From CAKZQX01 sp034437035 (GTDB taxonomy: Bacteria > Chloroflexota > Chloroflexia > Chloroflexales > Chloroflexaceae), in NCBI GenBank assembly GCA_034437035.1, contig DAOTUI010000166.1, forward strand, positions 4,669 to 68,668: DNA of 64,000 bases, in the 5' to 3' direction. A program made the position numbers and the translations under genes. Below the pieces are notes generated by a model, which ran no database searches, was not told the DNA's origin, and saw only the letters and a program-made list of their open reading frames with translations. Of the stretch, positions 1-8,356 are shown one piece after another (position 1 is the stretch's first letter; each line of letters opens with the position of its first letter).

Positions 1-1151
1 CGGAGCAACCCACTGCCGATGAGCTTTCGTCTGAAGCGGCGGGCGCACCGGACGCGGAGCAACCCGCCGCTGATGAGGAACTCACGCCCTCGAAAGCGCC
101 TACGGAACCGCTTTCCATCTCTCGGACACGCATTTTTGAGCAAGAATCCGCAGGTGTGACGGAACCATCCGAACCGGCATCCCCTGAGTCTCTAGCTGAC
201 TCAGCGGCACCAGGTGCCACGCCGGAAGCTGAAGGTGACACAGAGCCGGACGCACCGGTAGATGAGGCAGAGCAGGCAACATCTACGGTGGATATGGAAG
301 AGGAGGGTACGCACCGGCTGAATTTCCAGAGCGCGCCGAGTTTGAGCAGCCGGCATTCGGCCCAGGGGTTGGCCGCCGCAGCCCTGCGCGATGTCGGGCG
401 AATACGCCAGAATAATCAGGATAGTGTCTTCGCAACACTGACGACCCTGCCGCGCGAAGGGGCCGACCTGCCGATGGGCCTGTTTGTGATTGCCGATGGG
501 ATGGGTGGGCATGACAGCGGCGAACTTGCCGGCCGACTGGCCGTGCGCAGTGTGGCCCAGGAAGTGATCTCGCAACTGATCATGCCGGCCCTCGATGATG
601 CCATGACTGAAGCGCTTCAACCCCTGATGGTTGCAGCGGTTCAGGAGGCCAATCGTACCATCTGGGACCATGCACAGACGATTCACTCTGATATGGGCAC
701 AACCTGCACGGCTGTGCTGTTGATGGGGCAGGCGCTCTATATTGCCCACGTTGGCGACTCGCGCGCCTACCTGCTTGAGGCAGGTGGTCTGCGTTGCCTG
801 ACCGATGATCACTCGGCTGTCGGACGGTTGATCCAGCTTGGACAGCTTGAGCCGTCTGCAGCCCGAGACCACCCCCTCCGCAGCCAACTCTACCGGACGG
901 TCGGGCAGCAACCTCAGGTGCAGGTAGACTTTATCTATCAGCAATTCAGCGGAAGTAGCCACTTGCTCCTGTGTAGCGATGGGCTGTGGGGGATGATTTC
1001 GGAGGAAGACATCCAACAGGCGTTGACGAACCACCTCTGGCCGCACGATGCCTGCCGTGAACTGATTGCCCTGGCGAACCTCGCCGGCGGTGAAGATAAT
1101 ATATCCGCCATTGTCGTCACATTGCCTATCGCAGAAAGGTCATCTCAATGA
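1..1151 (+). CDS. PP2C-type Ser/Thr protein phosphatase, 5' partial
   Basis: The reading frame is open from base 3 with no stop, so the gene starts before the window; the GTG near 156 is internal. The first ~80 codons encode an acidic, Pro/Ala/Glu-rich linker with a degenerate 18-residue repeat (EQPTADE / EQPAADE). The C-terminal ~270 residues are a PP2C domain: RQNNQDS, ADGMGGHDSGE, a GTT strand, HVGDSRAYLL, CSDGLWGM and GGEDNISAIVV supply the metal-binding Asp/Gly set. It should remove phosphate from Ser/Thr-phosphorylated proteins in the cytoplasm. It overlaps the next gene by ATGA, and the VWA and FHA genes follow, so it probably acts with a Ser/Thr kinase pathway. No kinase gene lies in the window; one may lie upstream. 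The phosphatase assignment is firm, the substrate unknown. Confidence 0.93.
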   Translation, partial: EQPTADELSSEAAGAPDAEQPAADEELTPSKAPTEPLSISRTRIFEQESAGVTEPSEPASPESLADSAAPGATPEAEGDTEPDAPVDEAEQATSTVDMEEEGTHRLNFQSAPSLSSRHSAQGLAAAALRDVGRIRQNNQDSVFATLTTLPREGADLPMGLFVIADGMGGHDSGELAGRLAVRSVAQEVISQLIMPALDDAMTEALQPLMVAAVQEANRTIWDHAQTIHSDMGTTCTAVLLMGQALYIAHVGDSRAYLLEAGGLRCLTDDHSAVGRLIQLGQLEPSAARDHPLRSQLYRTVGQQPQVQVDFIYQQFSGSSHLLLCSDGLWGMISEEDIQQALTNHLWPHDACRELIALANLAGGEDNISAIVVTLPIAERSSQ

Positions 1152-2422
1152 GTCCTGGCATCCAACTCCGTTGGACCCTCAGCCGCGATATGCTCCCGGA
1201 GAGTGATGAGCGGCAACTAATGTATGTGCTGCTTGAGGCTGCTCCTCAAGGGTTGCCGACATCGCTGCCCAAACTGCCGCTCAATCTCTGCCTGGTTATT
1301 GATCGCAGTTCCTCCATGCGTGGTGATCGGCTAATGCAGGTCAAGGATGCGGCACAACGTATCGTTGATCAGATGAGTTCCGATGACTATTTTGCGCTCA
1401 TTACCTTTAATGATCGTGCCGATGTTGTTATTCCTGCACAGCGAGTTAAAAACAAGCTCGAACTCAAACGCATGATCGGCAACATTGAGGCAATGGGCGG
1501 CACCGAGATGGCAACCGGCATGGCGCTGGCGCTTCAGGAAACGCAGCGCGCAATGCTGCGCCGGGGGGTGAGCCGAATTGTGGTGCTAACGGATGGTCGC
1601 ACCTACGGCGATGAAGGCCGCTGTGTAGAGATTGCCCGGCGGGCGCAGGGACGTGGGGTTGGGGTGACAGCGCTGGGAATCGGTGATGAGTGGAACGAAG
1701 ATCTGCTGGAGACGATGGCCGCACGGGAGAATAGCCGCGCTCACTACATCACCTCAGCACAGGAGATTACCCAGGTCTTTGGCGATGAACTCAAGCGCAT
1801 GTATTCGATCTTTGCTCAGGATGTGCAACTGCGGGTTGAGATGCGCCCCGGCGGTCTGATCCGCTCGCTTGACCGGGTGCGCCCCTTTATTGCCCCCGTG
1901 ACCATTGCCGAAGAGCGGGAGTTAACCTGGCTGAGTAAACTGGGTGACTGGCCCGGCAGCGATGTGCAGGCATTTCTGCTGGAACTGATCGTGCCCGCAC
2001 TGAACGTTGGCGACCATCCCCTGCTGCGGATGAACCTGCGCTATGATCTGCCCGGTGCTAATCTGCTCAACCAGAACAGTGAGGCGGTGCTGCGCATTGC
2101 CATCCGTCCCGCCGAGTCCGTGACCTATGAGGTTGATGCAACGGTCAAACACTGGCTGGAACGGCTGGTTGCCTATCGTCTGCAGGCCGGCGCGTGGCAG
2201 GATGTAGAGTCCGGTCGCATCGAGGAGGCAACCCGGCGCTTGCAGATGGCGGGAACGCGCCTGTTTGAAGCCGGCGAGGTTGACCTGGCCCGTACGGTTC
2301 AGGATGAGGCAACCCGCCTGCTGCGCTCAGGGAATACAACGTCGGAGGGCCGCAAGCGTATCAAGTATGGCACGCGCGGGTTGATGGGCAAAAGTGATAT
2401 GAGTAAAGAGCGGGAGGCATAA
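1148..2422 (+). CDS. VWA-domain protein
   Basis: 424 residues. The start overlaps the phosphatase stop (ATGA), so the two are translationally coupled. A von Willebrand factor A domain occupies about residues 45-230, with a complete metal-ion-dependent adhesion site: DRSSS at 52-56, the Thr in GGTEMATG and the Asp in LTDGRTYGDE. The C-terminal ~190 residues are beta-rich and then helical, without a recognised domain. There is no signal peptide, so it is probably cytoplasmic. VWA proteins beside PP2C and FHA genes are a recurring signalling neighbourhood; a role as a scaffold or phospho-regulated binding protein is inference. Confidence 0.88.
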   Translation: MSPGIQLRWTLSRDMLPESDERQLMYVLLEAAPQGLPTSLPKLPLNLCLVIDRSSSMRGDRLMQVKDAAQRIVDQMSSDDYFALITFNDRADVVIPAQRVKNKLELKRMIGNIEAMGGTEMATGMALALQETQRAMLRRGVSRIVVLTDGRTYGDEGRCVEIARRAQGRGVGVTALGIGDEWNEDLLETMAARENSRAHYITSAQEITQVFGDELKRMYSIFAQDVQLRVEMRPGGLIRSLDRVRPFIAPVTIAEERELTWLSKLGDWPGSDVQAFLLELIVPALNVGDHPLLRMNLRYDLPGANLLNQNSEAVLRIAIRPAESVTYEVDATVKHWLERLVAYRLQAGAWQDVESGRIEEATRRLQMAGTRLFEAGEVDLARTVQDEATRLLRSGNTTSEGRKRIKYGTRGLMGKSDMSKEREA

Positions 2423-2463
2423 GCCCCGCTGTTCACACGCAGGCCGGATCAGGAGAGACCTGT

Positions 2464-2985
2464 ATGCAAATATGTCCGCATTGTAATGCGCAACAACTTG
2501 ATGGAACTATATTTTGCGCCGATTGTGGTGGCAGTCTGCTGGTCGTCGGCGCACGCAAGGAGACCACCGCCTCACTGGGGCAGCATCTGAACGATGTTGA
2601 TCTGCCGACCCAGCCAACCGTGATCGCGGCCCCTGAGCCGCCGCAGCAGGCGACCGGCGGCTTTACGATCCGGCTGGTCGTGCTTAATAGTGGGCGGCGG
2701 ATGGTGCTCGATGCTAGTGAAGAGTTACTGATCGGGCGCAAAGACAATGCCAAAGGGATCTTCCCGGATATTGATCTTGGCCTTGATGGGGGGTATGATG
2801 CGGGCGTTTCCCGCCGCCATGCGGTTATTACCTTGCAGAATGGTACCTGCATGATACAAGACCTGGATAGCGCCAATGGTACCTTTATCAACGATCAGCA
2901 AATCCCCCCCCGTGTGTCCACCCCTATTCGCCATGGCGATGAACTCAAATTTGGGACACTTCTGTTGCGACTCGAACTTGGATAG
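2464..2985 (+). CDS. Zinc-ribbon FHA-domain protein
   Basis: 173 residues. It begins with a four-cysteine zinc ribbon (CPHC ... CADCG, residues 4-22), then a linker, then a forkhead-associated domain from about 62 to the end. The FHA signature residues are visible: LLIGRKD, GVSRRHAVI and DLDSANGTFIN. FHA domains bind phosphothreonine peptides, so this is a reader of Ser/Thr phosphorylation. It lies 41 bp after the VWA gene on the same strand, with a GGAGAG ribosome site before the ATG, and probably belongs to the same operon. An unusually long G-run of variants between the FHA strands (DLGLDGGYDAG) is an insertion typical of zinc-ribbon FHA proteins I have seen in Chloroflexota. Confidence 0.9.
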   Translation: MQICPHCNAQQLDGTIFCADCGGSLLVVGARKETTASLGQHLNDVDLPTQPTVIAAPEPPQQATGGFTIRLVVLNSGRRMVLDASEELLIGRKDNAKGIFPDIDLGLDGGYDAGVSRRHAVITLQNGTCMIQDLDSANGTFINDQQIPPRVSTPIRHGDELKFGTLLLRLELG

Positions 2986-3097
2986 CGCTGCCTGGTAAAC
3001 AATTAGAACAATCAGCGCTGCCGTATTGCCGGCTCAGGGCGCACGGAAATTGGGTCCGCGTTGTCCCCCGGCAGTCAGTATGGTAAGGAGGTTGTGC

Positions 3098-3343
3098 ATG
3101 CCAAAGACCGTCATTTTACATATTCAGGGCGAAGACCCGGTTCTGGCGGATATTGATCAGGAACCCGAACCTACGGACGCATTTATCAAAGTCACCAATA
3201 TGCGCAAGCGTGACGGGAAAGATGTCGGCTACCTGGCGGGAGGTGTGCAGGCCGTTATCTTCCCCTGGCACCGGATCACCTTTATCGAGATTATGCCAAG
3301 CGAGGAAGAGCGCGACAAGGTTGTGGACTTCTTCCGGCTGTAG
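3098..3343 (+). CDS. Small conserved protein of unknown function
   Basis: 81 residues. The ATG at 3098 is preceded by AAGGAGG at good spacing; the frame is open further upstream but without a ribosome site. The protein is acidic (QGEDPVLADIDQEPEPTD) followed by a beta-rich stretch (FIKVTNMRKRDGKDVGYLAGGVQAVIFPWHRITFIEIM). The end resembles RNA-binding or Sm-like folds only superficially. No transmembrane or catalytic motif. It lies 113 bp after the FHA gene and may be read from the same transcript. I cannot assign a function. Confidence 0.75.
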   Translation: MPKTVILHIQGEDPVLADIDQEPEPTDAFIKVTNMRKRDGKDVGYLAGGVQAVIFPWHRITFIEIMPSEEERDKVVDFFRL

Positions 3344-3380
3344 GGATTGGACAAGGAAGCCTCTCGCATATTTTGTCACA

Positions 3381-3437
3381 CCGGACGGAGTGGAGCAGTG
3401 CGGCCTACCGGGTGCCGGATTGCTTCACTCCGTCCGG
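3381..3437. terminator. Long hairpin between the small gene and tRNA-Sec
   Basis: Two 17-base arms (3381-3397 and 3421-3437, core GGACGGAGTG / CACTCCGTCC) pair with only one G-T wobble around a 23-base loop. The loop itself can form a small CCGG-GTG-CCGG helix. There is no T-run after the stem, so it is either a factor-assisted terminator of the upstream operon or a structured RNA 3' end. It isolates the operon at 1-3343 from the tRNA promoter. Confidence 0.5.
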
Positions 3438-3488
3438 CATATCGGCATACGGCAATACATCAAAGTTGGGCGGAATGACCCGGTTATG

Positions 3489-3517
3489 TTGACAGTCAGG
3501 CGGGCAACCCCTACCAT
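3489..3517 (+). promoter_or_regulatory. Sigma-70-type promoter of tRNA-Sec
   Basis: TTGACA at 3489-3494 and TACCAT at 3512-3517 are separated by 17 bases. The tRNA begins 8 bases after the -10 box, so the transcript start would fall at or just before the mature 5' end. Confidence 0.6.
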
Positions 3518-3524
3518 GCCGAAC

Positions 3525-3621
3525 GAGAGCGGATATGGCCCGGTGGCTGTCCTGGTCTTCAAAACCAGTGGGCGGAGTGACGAGCTTCGCCGATGGGTTC
3601 GACTCCCATGCGCTCTCGCCA
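3525..3621 (+). tRNA. selC: tRNA-Sec (anticodon UCA)
   Basis: A 97-base cloverleaf. Acceptor arms GAGAGCG (3525-3531) and CGCTCTC (3611-3617) pair, followed by discriminator G and encoded CCA. The anticodon stem is CTGGT/ACCAG with loop CTTCAAA, giving UCA at 3559-3561. The variable arm is long and paired (GGCG...CGCC), and the T arm is ATGGG-TTCGACT-CCCAT. UCA plus a long variable arm is diagnostic of selenocysteine tRNA. The eighth acceptor pair usual for bacterial tRNA-Sec is a G-G mismatch here. No selA, selB, selD or selenoprotein is recognisable in the window. Confidence 0.92.
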
Positions 3622-3647
3622 CACACCCCACACTTCCCCGACAAATC

Positions 3648-4523
3648 TTATGATGTCCGCTGCACCCGGAAATTCAGCCGTTCCAGAGCATGGGCGAGTC
3701 CCTGTTGCAGCGTAGCCCGGGTCGTAATATGGCTAAAATCAATCCCCAGCGCTACCAGCGTCTGCGCAATCTGGGGACTGATACCCACCAGCAGGCTCTC
3801 ACAGCCGAGTAACTGCGCCGCCTGGATCGACTGTATCAAGTAGCCGGCAATATTCGTATCGACTACCGGGACGCCGGTAATATCCATAATCAGCACTTCA
3901 GCAGAATCGACGGCAATTGCCTCCAGCGTGCTCTCCATGATGCGGCCGGCGCGTTCCTCGTCGATAACCCCCACCAGCGGCAGCAGCAACACCTGTTCCC
4001 AGACCTGGATCACCGGCACGGAGATCTGCTCCAGCAGATGCTGCTGCTCACGAATGGTCTGCATCTGCGTGGCGACATTACGTTCGAGTTGTTCAACTTC
4101 TTGCCGACGGCGGGCAATCTCGGTGATGTCAGTCAGCAGGGCACACAATCCGATAATCGCACCATCATCGTTATGTAGCGGATACTTGCGGGTGTAAATC
4201 GTACGTACAACGCCATCAGCCCCGGTAATCTCTTCTTCCTGAAATACCGGCTCACCGGAGGCAAAGAGCGCGTCGTCAGCCTCCCAAAAGATGCGGGCCT
4301 GTTCAGGCGGAAAGAAATCCGGATCGCTGCGCCCAATAATCGCTGCAAGTGGTTTGCCGATGACAGCGGCGAGGGCATCATTGCCGGCAACCCAGCGATG
4401 CTGTCGATCCTTCACGGCAAAAGGCTCGGCGACGGCATTCAGGCTGCGCTGCAGTAGTTCATAGGACTGGGCAAGATTGAGTAGATCATTGTCGGTGGAT
4501 GTAGTGTTAGTGTGCGTGCCCAT
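3648..4523 (-). CDS. PAS-STAS regulator (RsbR-like)
   Basis: 291 residues. An N-terminal PAS domain (about 20-135; AVKDRQHRWVAGNDALAAVIG, then the GLCALLTDITE strand) joins via a coiled coil (RRRQEVEQLERNVATQMQTIREQQ) to a C-terminal STAS domain (about 165-285; VLIMDITGVPVVDTNIAGYLIQ). The layout PAS-coil-STAS matches stressosome RsbR paralogues and other STAS sensors. In canonical RsbR proteins the STAS domain carries phosphorylatable Thr; here VVDTNIAG offers a Thr at the usual position. It is transcribed divergently from the gene at 4849. It may connect to the partner-switch genes at 29-33 kb; that is inference. Confidence 0.85.
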   Translation of the reverse strand: MGTHTNTTSTDNDLLNLAQSYELLQRSLNAVAEPFAVKDRQHRWVAGNDALAAVIGKPLAAIIGRSDPDFFPPEQARIFWEADDALFASGEPVFQEEEITGADGVVRTIYTRKYPLHNDDGAIIGLCALLTDITEIARRRQEVEQLERNVATQMQTIREQQHLLEQISVPVIQVWEQVLLLPLVGVIDEERAGRIMESTLEAIAVDSAEVLIMDITGVPVVDTNIAGYLIQSIQAAQLLGCESLLVGISPQIAQTLVALGIDFSHITTRATLQQGLAHALERLNFRVQRTS

Positions 4524-4848
4524 ACAAATGCGCTCCTTTGGTGGATCCAGAAAGAAGATACAAATTTACCGGGTAAAGTTTCTCGCGCGGCAAGACAACA
4601 GTATAACTCCCGCCTATTATACCCCACTCATCGCCCCTGCGGCACCGCGTACCTGCTGTCCACTTGGTGAACAGACTGCTTGCAACTGTCGAACTTTTGT
4701 GCTATACTATTACCATACCTTCCTGTTACACACAGGCCGGGCGACAGAGTTAACTTACAACAGGGACGAATAGAAAACCGTTAGTCGGAGCAGCCCATGT
4801 GCCCTGCGCATGAGCTCAACCCGCGTCACAAGAACAGGAGTTTACCCG
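4524..4848. other. Divergent intergenic region
   Basis: 325 bases between two divergent genes. Besides the rightward promoter described separately, I see no further gene. A purine-rich stretch near 4550 precedes the PAS-STAS start on the minus strand. Confidence 0.5.
4680..4708 (+). promoter_or_regulatory. Promoter for the gene at 4849
   Basis: TTGCAA (4680-4685) and TATACT (4703-4708) with a 17-base spacer. It would give a 5' leader of about 130 bases. Confidence 0.5.
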
Positions 4849-5544
4849 ATGGCACCCGCAAAAAATATCGAACGGAGTGTTACCCGCACCTATCGCACTG
4901 CTATCCGTCTGGGTGAGGATTTCATCACGCTGGAAGAGACGATTACGCTGCCGATTGATGCCGGCGATGAAGAGGTGCAGCAGGCCGTAGATCTGGGCTG
5001 GCGGATCTACCGCACCCAGCGCGAGGCGCTGGAAGGCCAGGTTGCCGGCATCCGCGAAGCACAGGGTCTGCCGGCTTCCATCACCATCCGCGATCCGGAG
5101 GCACCCGCAAGCGACAAGCAGCGCAATTATATCGCCGCACTGCAGGAAGACCTGACCTGGACCAACGAGCAACTTAACGCCTTTGCACAAGAGCATGGTG
5201 TCGAGTTTGTAACGTTAACCAAGGGCCAGGCCTCGGGCTTTATCGACAGCCTGAAGAAACTGGCTGAGGAACGCACCGCCTACACCGCCAACGGTACCCG
5301 CGCACCCGCGCAGGGTGAAGAGGCCCGGTCAGCCGGCGGCACGCACCCGCTCACCGAGCGGCAGCACCAGGCGTTGCTCAAGATGTCTCAGGACCGAGAT
5401 ATCGATCTGGATGCCGAAACGCAGCAGCGCTTTGGCGCACCTGCGACGGAACTGACCAGTGAGCAAGCCAGCACACTGATTACCGAGTGGCAGCGTAGCG
5501 GGCGGGCGGGCAATCGGCGCACCGTGAGCGACACGGCGTTGTAA
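4849..5544 (+). CDS. Protein with two SDKQ/TERQ-type helical modules, unknown function
   Basis: 231 residues. I chose the ATG at 4849 because AGGAG sits 8 bases before it; an in-frame ATG at 4810 lacks one. The N-terminal ~75 residues (TYRTAIRLGEDFITLEETITLPIDAGDEEVQQAVDLGW) are of unknown type. Two copies of a short helical module follow: SDKQRNYIAALQ...LTKGQASGFIDSLKKL (about 86-135) and LTERQHQALLKM...LTSEQASTLITEWQ (about 175-215). The pattern K/R-Q-...-L-T-x-x-Q/E-A-S-x-L-I resembles C-terminal modules of phage and DNA-metabolism accessory proteins. A strong terminator follows, so this is a single-gene unit. Confidence 0.8.
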   Translation: MAPAKNIERSVTRTYRTAIRLGEDFITLEETITLPIDAGDEEVQQAVDLGWRIYRTQREALEGQVAGIREAQGLPASITIRDPEAPASDKQRNYIAALQEDLTWTNEQLNAFAQEHGVEFVTLTKGQASGFIDSLKKLAEERTAYTANGTRAPAQGEEARSAGGTHPLTERQHQALLKMSQDRDIDLDAETQQRFGAPATELTSEQASTLITEWQRSGRAGNRRTVSDTAL

Positions 5545-5575
5545 CCCGTCGTTTTTGCACAATCTGCTGATCAGC

Positions 5576-5609
5576 AGACCGGGCCGGTTTTCAAAAACCG
5601 GCCCGGTCT
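5576..5609 (+). terminator. Rho-independent-type terminator
   Basis: Near-perfect 15-bp GC-rich stem (arms starting AGACCGGGCCGG and ending CCGGCCCGGTCT) with a tiny loop, followed by ATTTC. It lies 32 bases after the stop at 5544 and also faces the end of the GH15 gene, so it may serve both strands. Confidence 0.75.
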
Positions 5610-5719
5610 ATTTCGAGGGTAAATTTCTCCGTAGAGAAGAGTTTTTGCGTGTCCGCGAGGCATCCTGCTATCGACAGCGCCCCCGGTAGGAATGTACCGC
5701 AGCGCATCCGCAGTGCAGC

Positions 5720-7555
5720 TCAGGCCTGTCCTCCCAGGGCGCGGTCAAGGTTGAACGCCGCGCTGATCAGTGACAGGTGGGTAAACGCCTGGGGAAAGTT
5801 GCCCAGCGCCTCACCGCTGTAGCCGGTCTCCTCGGCATAGAGTCCCAGATGGTTGGCATAGCCCAGCATCCGCTCAAAGATCAGCCGCGCCTGATCGAGC
5901 CGGGCACGATCAACCCGGCCTGCCCGCGTCAGCGCCTCAACCAGCCAGAAAGTACACATGTTGAAGGTGCCTTCATTGCCGGTCAACCCATCCGCCGATT
6001 TTTCCAGATCGTAGCGGTAGACCAGGCTATTGGAAACCAGACCGCCATCACGCGGCGAGCGATTGGTCGCGTCCAATGTTTTAAGCATCCGCGGATCGGT
6101 AGGTGAGACAAAAAAGACCAGCGGCATAATCAGGTTCGAGGCGTCCAGCGTGTCGCTCCCATAGTGCTGCACAAATGCCTGGAGTTCGTTATTCCAGCCC
6201 TTCTCCATAATTTCTTCGTAGATAGCATCACGGTTCTTGCGCCAGTAGTCGTGTGGCGCGGGAAACGAGCGCTTATCCGCCAGCCGCAGAGCGCGGTCCA
6301 GCGCCACCCAGCACATCAGCTTGGAGTAGACAAAATGCTGCTGCCCGCTACGCACTTCCCAGATACCTTCATCGGTGCGCTGCCAGTTCTCGCAGACCCA
6401 GTTGACTAGTCGTCGCAGATGGATCCAGAGTTCATACGAGATAGGACTGCCATACTTGTTGTAGAGATAGACCGAGTCCATCAACTCGCCATAGATATCC
6501 AACTGCAACTGGCGGTAAGCTTCATTGCCGATCCGCACCGGGCGCGAACCCTGGTAACCTTCCAGATGTTCCAGCGTCTCCTCAGTCAGGACGTGTGTGC
6601 CGTCAATGCCATACATAATTTGCAGCGAACCGTCAGGGTTGGGCTCGTGCGCGCGGGCTTCCAGCCAGTTCATAAACTGACCGGCCTCTTCGGTAAAGCC
6701 GATGCGCAGCAGACCGTACAGCGTAAACGCGGCATCACGTATCCAGGTGTAGCGGTAATCCCAGTTACGCTCACCGCCGATGGCTTCCGGCAGGCCGCAG
6801 GTCGGCGCGGCAACAATTGCTCCAGTCGGGGCAAAGGTCAGCAACTTGAGCAGCAGCGCCGAGCGGTGAACCATCTCGCGCCAGCGCCCGGTATAGGTAC
6901 ACTGCCCGATCCAGCGCCGCCAGTAGGTGACGGTCTCCTCAAAGGAGTCCCAGGCCTCTTGCTCGGAGAGGGTGGGACCACAACCCGCGCCCGGCTCGAT
7001 CTCGTGCAGGACAAAGGTCGCCGTCTGGCCCTCGTGCAGCGTAATCGCGGTGTGCGCGCTGGTACCATCCTGCTCCATCGGCACATCCGTTGCCAGCCCC
7101 AGACTCAGATGCTGTGAGCGAAAGATCGCGCCATTCCCGGTAATCTCAACGGTATGCGGGTCGCGCGCATAATTAAAGGCGGGACAGCACACGACGCGAA
7201 AGGACATCGTGCCACGCACCACATTGATCCGGCGGATCAACTGGTGATGTCCATGACCGGAACGCGGCATGCCAACCGGCATAAAGTCGATCAACTCGCC
7301 TACGCCATCCGGTGAGAGGAAGCGGGTCACAAGCACGTTGGTTTCCGGCCAGTAGAGCTGTTTATAGTTGACGCCGTCATTCTCCGGCGCAATCTGGAAA
7401 CATCCGCCCTTCTTGTTGTCGAGAATTGCGGCGAAAATGCTGGGCGAGTCAAAGTGCGGAAAGCAAAACCAGTCAATCGAGCCATTTATGCCCACCAGCG
7501 CCACCGTATGCATATCACCAATGACGCCATAGTTTTCAATCGGTTGGTATGCCAT
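5720..7555 (-). CDS. GH15-family glucan hydrolase (glucoamylase/trehalase type)
   Basis: 611 residues from the ATG at 7555, which has AGGAAGGG upstream; the frame extends 17 codons further without a ribosome site. The sequence is typical of the bacterial cytosolic GH15 group: N-terminal IENYGVIGDMHTVALVGINGSIDWFCFPHFDSPSIFAAILD beta-domain, then an (alpha/alpha)6 barrel with TCGLPEAIGGERNWDYRYTWIRDAAFTLYGLLRIG (catalytic-domain hallmark) and a second hallmark near the end (NEGTFNMCTFWLVEALTRAGR). Members hydrolyse alpha-glucosidic bonds in maltodextrin, or trehalose. The absence of a signal peptide implies a cytoplasmic enzyme. The exact substrate cannot be read from sequence. Confidence 0.92.
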   Translation of the reverse strand: MAYQPIENYGVIGDMHTVALVGINGSIDWFCFPHFDSPSIFAAILDNKKGGCFQIAPENDGVNYKQLYWPETNVLVTRFLSPDGVGELIDFMPVGMPRSGHGHHQLIRRINVVRGTMSFRVVCCPAFNYARDPHTVEITGNGAIFRSQHLSLGLATDVPMEQDGTSAHTAITLHEGQTATFVLHEIEPGAGCGPTLSEQEAWDSFEETVTYWRRWIGQCTYTGRWREMVHRSALLLKLLTFAPTGAIVAAPTCGLPEAIGGERNWDYRYTWIRDAAFTLYGLLRIGFTEEAGQFMNWLEARAHEPNPDGSLQIMYGIDGTHVLTEETLEHLEGYQGSRPVRIGNEAYRQLQLDIYGELMDSVYLYNKYGSPISYELWIHLRRLVNWVCENWQRTDEGIWEVRSGQQHFVYSKLMCWVALDRALRLADKRSFPAPHDYWRKNRDAIYEEIMEKGWNNELQAFVQHYGSDTLDASNLIMPLVFFVSPTDPRMLKTLDATNRSPRDGGLVSNSLVYRYDLEKSADGLTGNEGTFNMCTFWLVEALTRAGRVDRARLDQARLIFERMLGYANHLGLYAEETGYSGEALGNFPQAFTHLSLISAAFNLDRALGGQA

Positions 7556-7585
7556 CGTAGCCCTTCCTGAAAGAACAAAGAACAG

Positions 7586-7647
7586 AAAACAGAGAACAAA
7601 GGGCACTGTGGTAGGATTGCTTTGCTTTGTCCTTTGTTCTCTGTTTT
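7586..7647. repeat. 17-bp perfect inverted repeat
   Basis: Arms at 7586-7602 and 7631-7647 (AAAACAGAGAACAAAGG and its complement) flank a 28-base loop. It lies between the DM13 gene stop and the GH15 start on the minus strand. It could terminate the sigma/DM13 transcript or shape the GH15 leader. The left arm is embedded in a purine-rich run of AGAACAAAG words. Confidence 0.6.
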
Positions 7648-7666
7648 ATCGTACCATAACCCGTTG

Positions 7667-8320
7667 CTAGGTGGCCGGGTTGAGCGTGGCTGAGGCAAAG
7701 AGCGCACTGAAGGCTCGGCAGTAGATGATCACACTCTGGTACTGCGAAAGATCGATATCGGCGGCAATCTCGTAGTTCTGGTTGCCCACGTTACCCTTGA
7801 GCACTCCCAGGTCGATAAACTCGCCCTTGTCCGCGCTGCCGGTTGGGTTCGGATTGGTCACCAGCATCACCCGCAGATCCGGCCCGTTGGTCGCCTCAAA
7901 CTCCTCAAAGCGCAGCAGGTGGCTGCCATCCGGCAGTTGGTAGAGGGTCGCCGTTCCGGTCGCTTCATAGTCGCGTTCGCCATTCTGAAACTGGCCCAGG
8001 CTCAACGCAACCGGACCACTCGGCGTTGGCGTGAGCGGCACCTCGGTCGGCGGCACTGCGGTGGGCACTTCGGTCGGCGCGGCTGCTTCTGCCGCCGTAA
8101 CATCCTGCGCGACCTCCTCCATGGTGGCGGTTGGTTCCGCTGTTGGCGTTGGCTCCGGCGTGGCGACCTGCGCCGCCGTTTCCGGGCTGGATAGCGCAAC
8201 CGGGAACTCTTCATCAACTGTGCGATCAACAAATATCGGTGAGATCAGCCACCATCCAACCAGACCGACAATAATCAGTCCGACCAGGCCGCCAACAATC
8301 AGCAGTGGACGCTTGTTCAT
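7667..8320 (-). CDS. Membrane-anchored DM13-domain protein
   Basis: 217 residues. An N-terminal membrane segment (LLIVGGLVGLIIVGLVGWWLI, residues 5-25) is followed by a Pro/Thr/Ala/Glu-rich stalk (about 45-95) and a DM13 domain (about 100-217). DM13 hallmarks are visible: LYQLPDGSHLLRFEEFEATNGPDLRVML, the FIDLGVLKGNVGNQNYEI strand and the conserved CRAFSALFASA end containing the single Cys proposed for electron transfer. It should sit on the outer face of the membrane. It lies 36 bases downstream of the ECF sigma gene in the same direction, in the position where an anti-sigma factor is often found, but it has no anti-sigma domain that I recognise. Confidence 0.88.
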   Translation of the reverse strand: MNKRPLLIVGGLVGLIIVGLVGWWLISPIFVDRTVDEEFPVALSSPETAAQVATPEPTPTAEPTATMEEVAQDVTAAEAAAPTEVPTAVPPTEVPLTPTPSGPVALSLGQFQNGERDYEATGTATLYQLPDGSHLLRFEEFEATNGPDLRVMLVTNPNPTGSADKGEFIDLGVLKGNVGNQNYEIAADIDLSQYQSVIIYCRAFSALFASATLNPAT

Positions 8321-8356
8321 CTATAGCTCCTTTTGTATGCAAAGTGCGTATGCGAG

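Noticed and set aside
3525..3621. Opal suppressor or tRNA-Ser reading of the tRNA
   Set aside because: Anticodon UCA with long variable arm is the selenocysteine pattern; a tRNA-Ser would have UGA, GGA, CGA, GCU or similar anticodons.
3153..3653. 166-codon frame running through the tRNA-Sec gene
   Set aside because: It overlaps a tRNA, a hairpin and a better-supported gene at 3098-3343.
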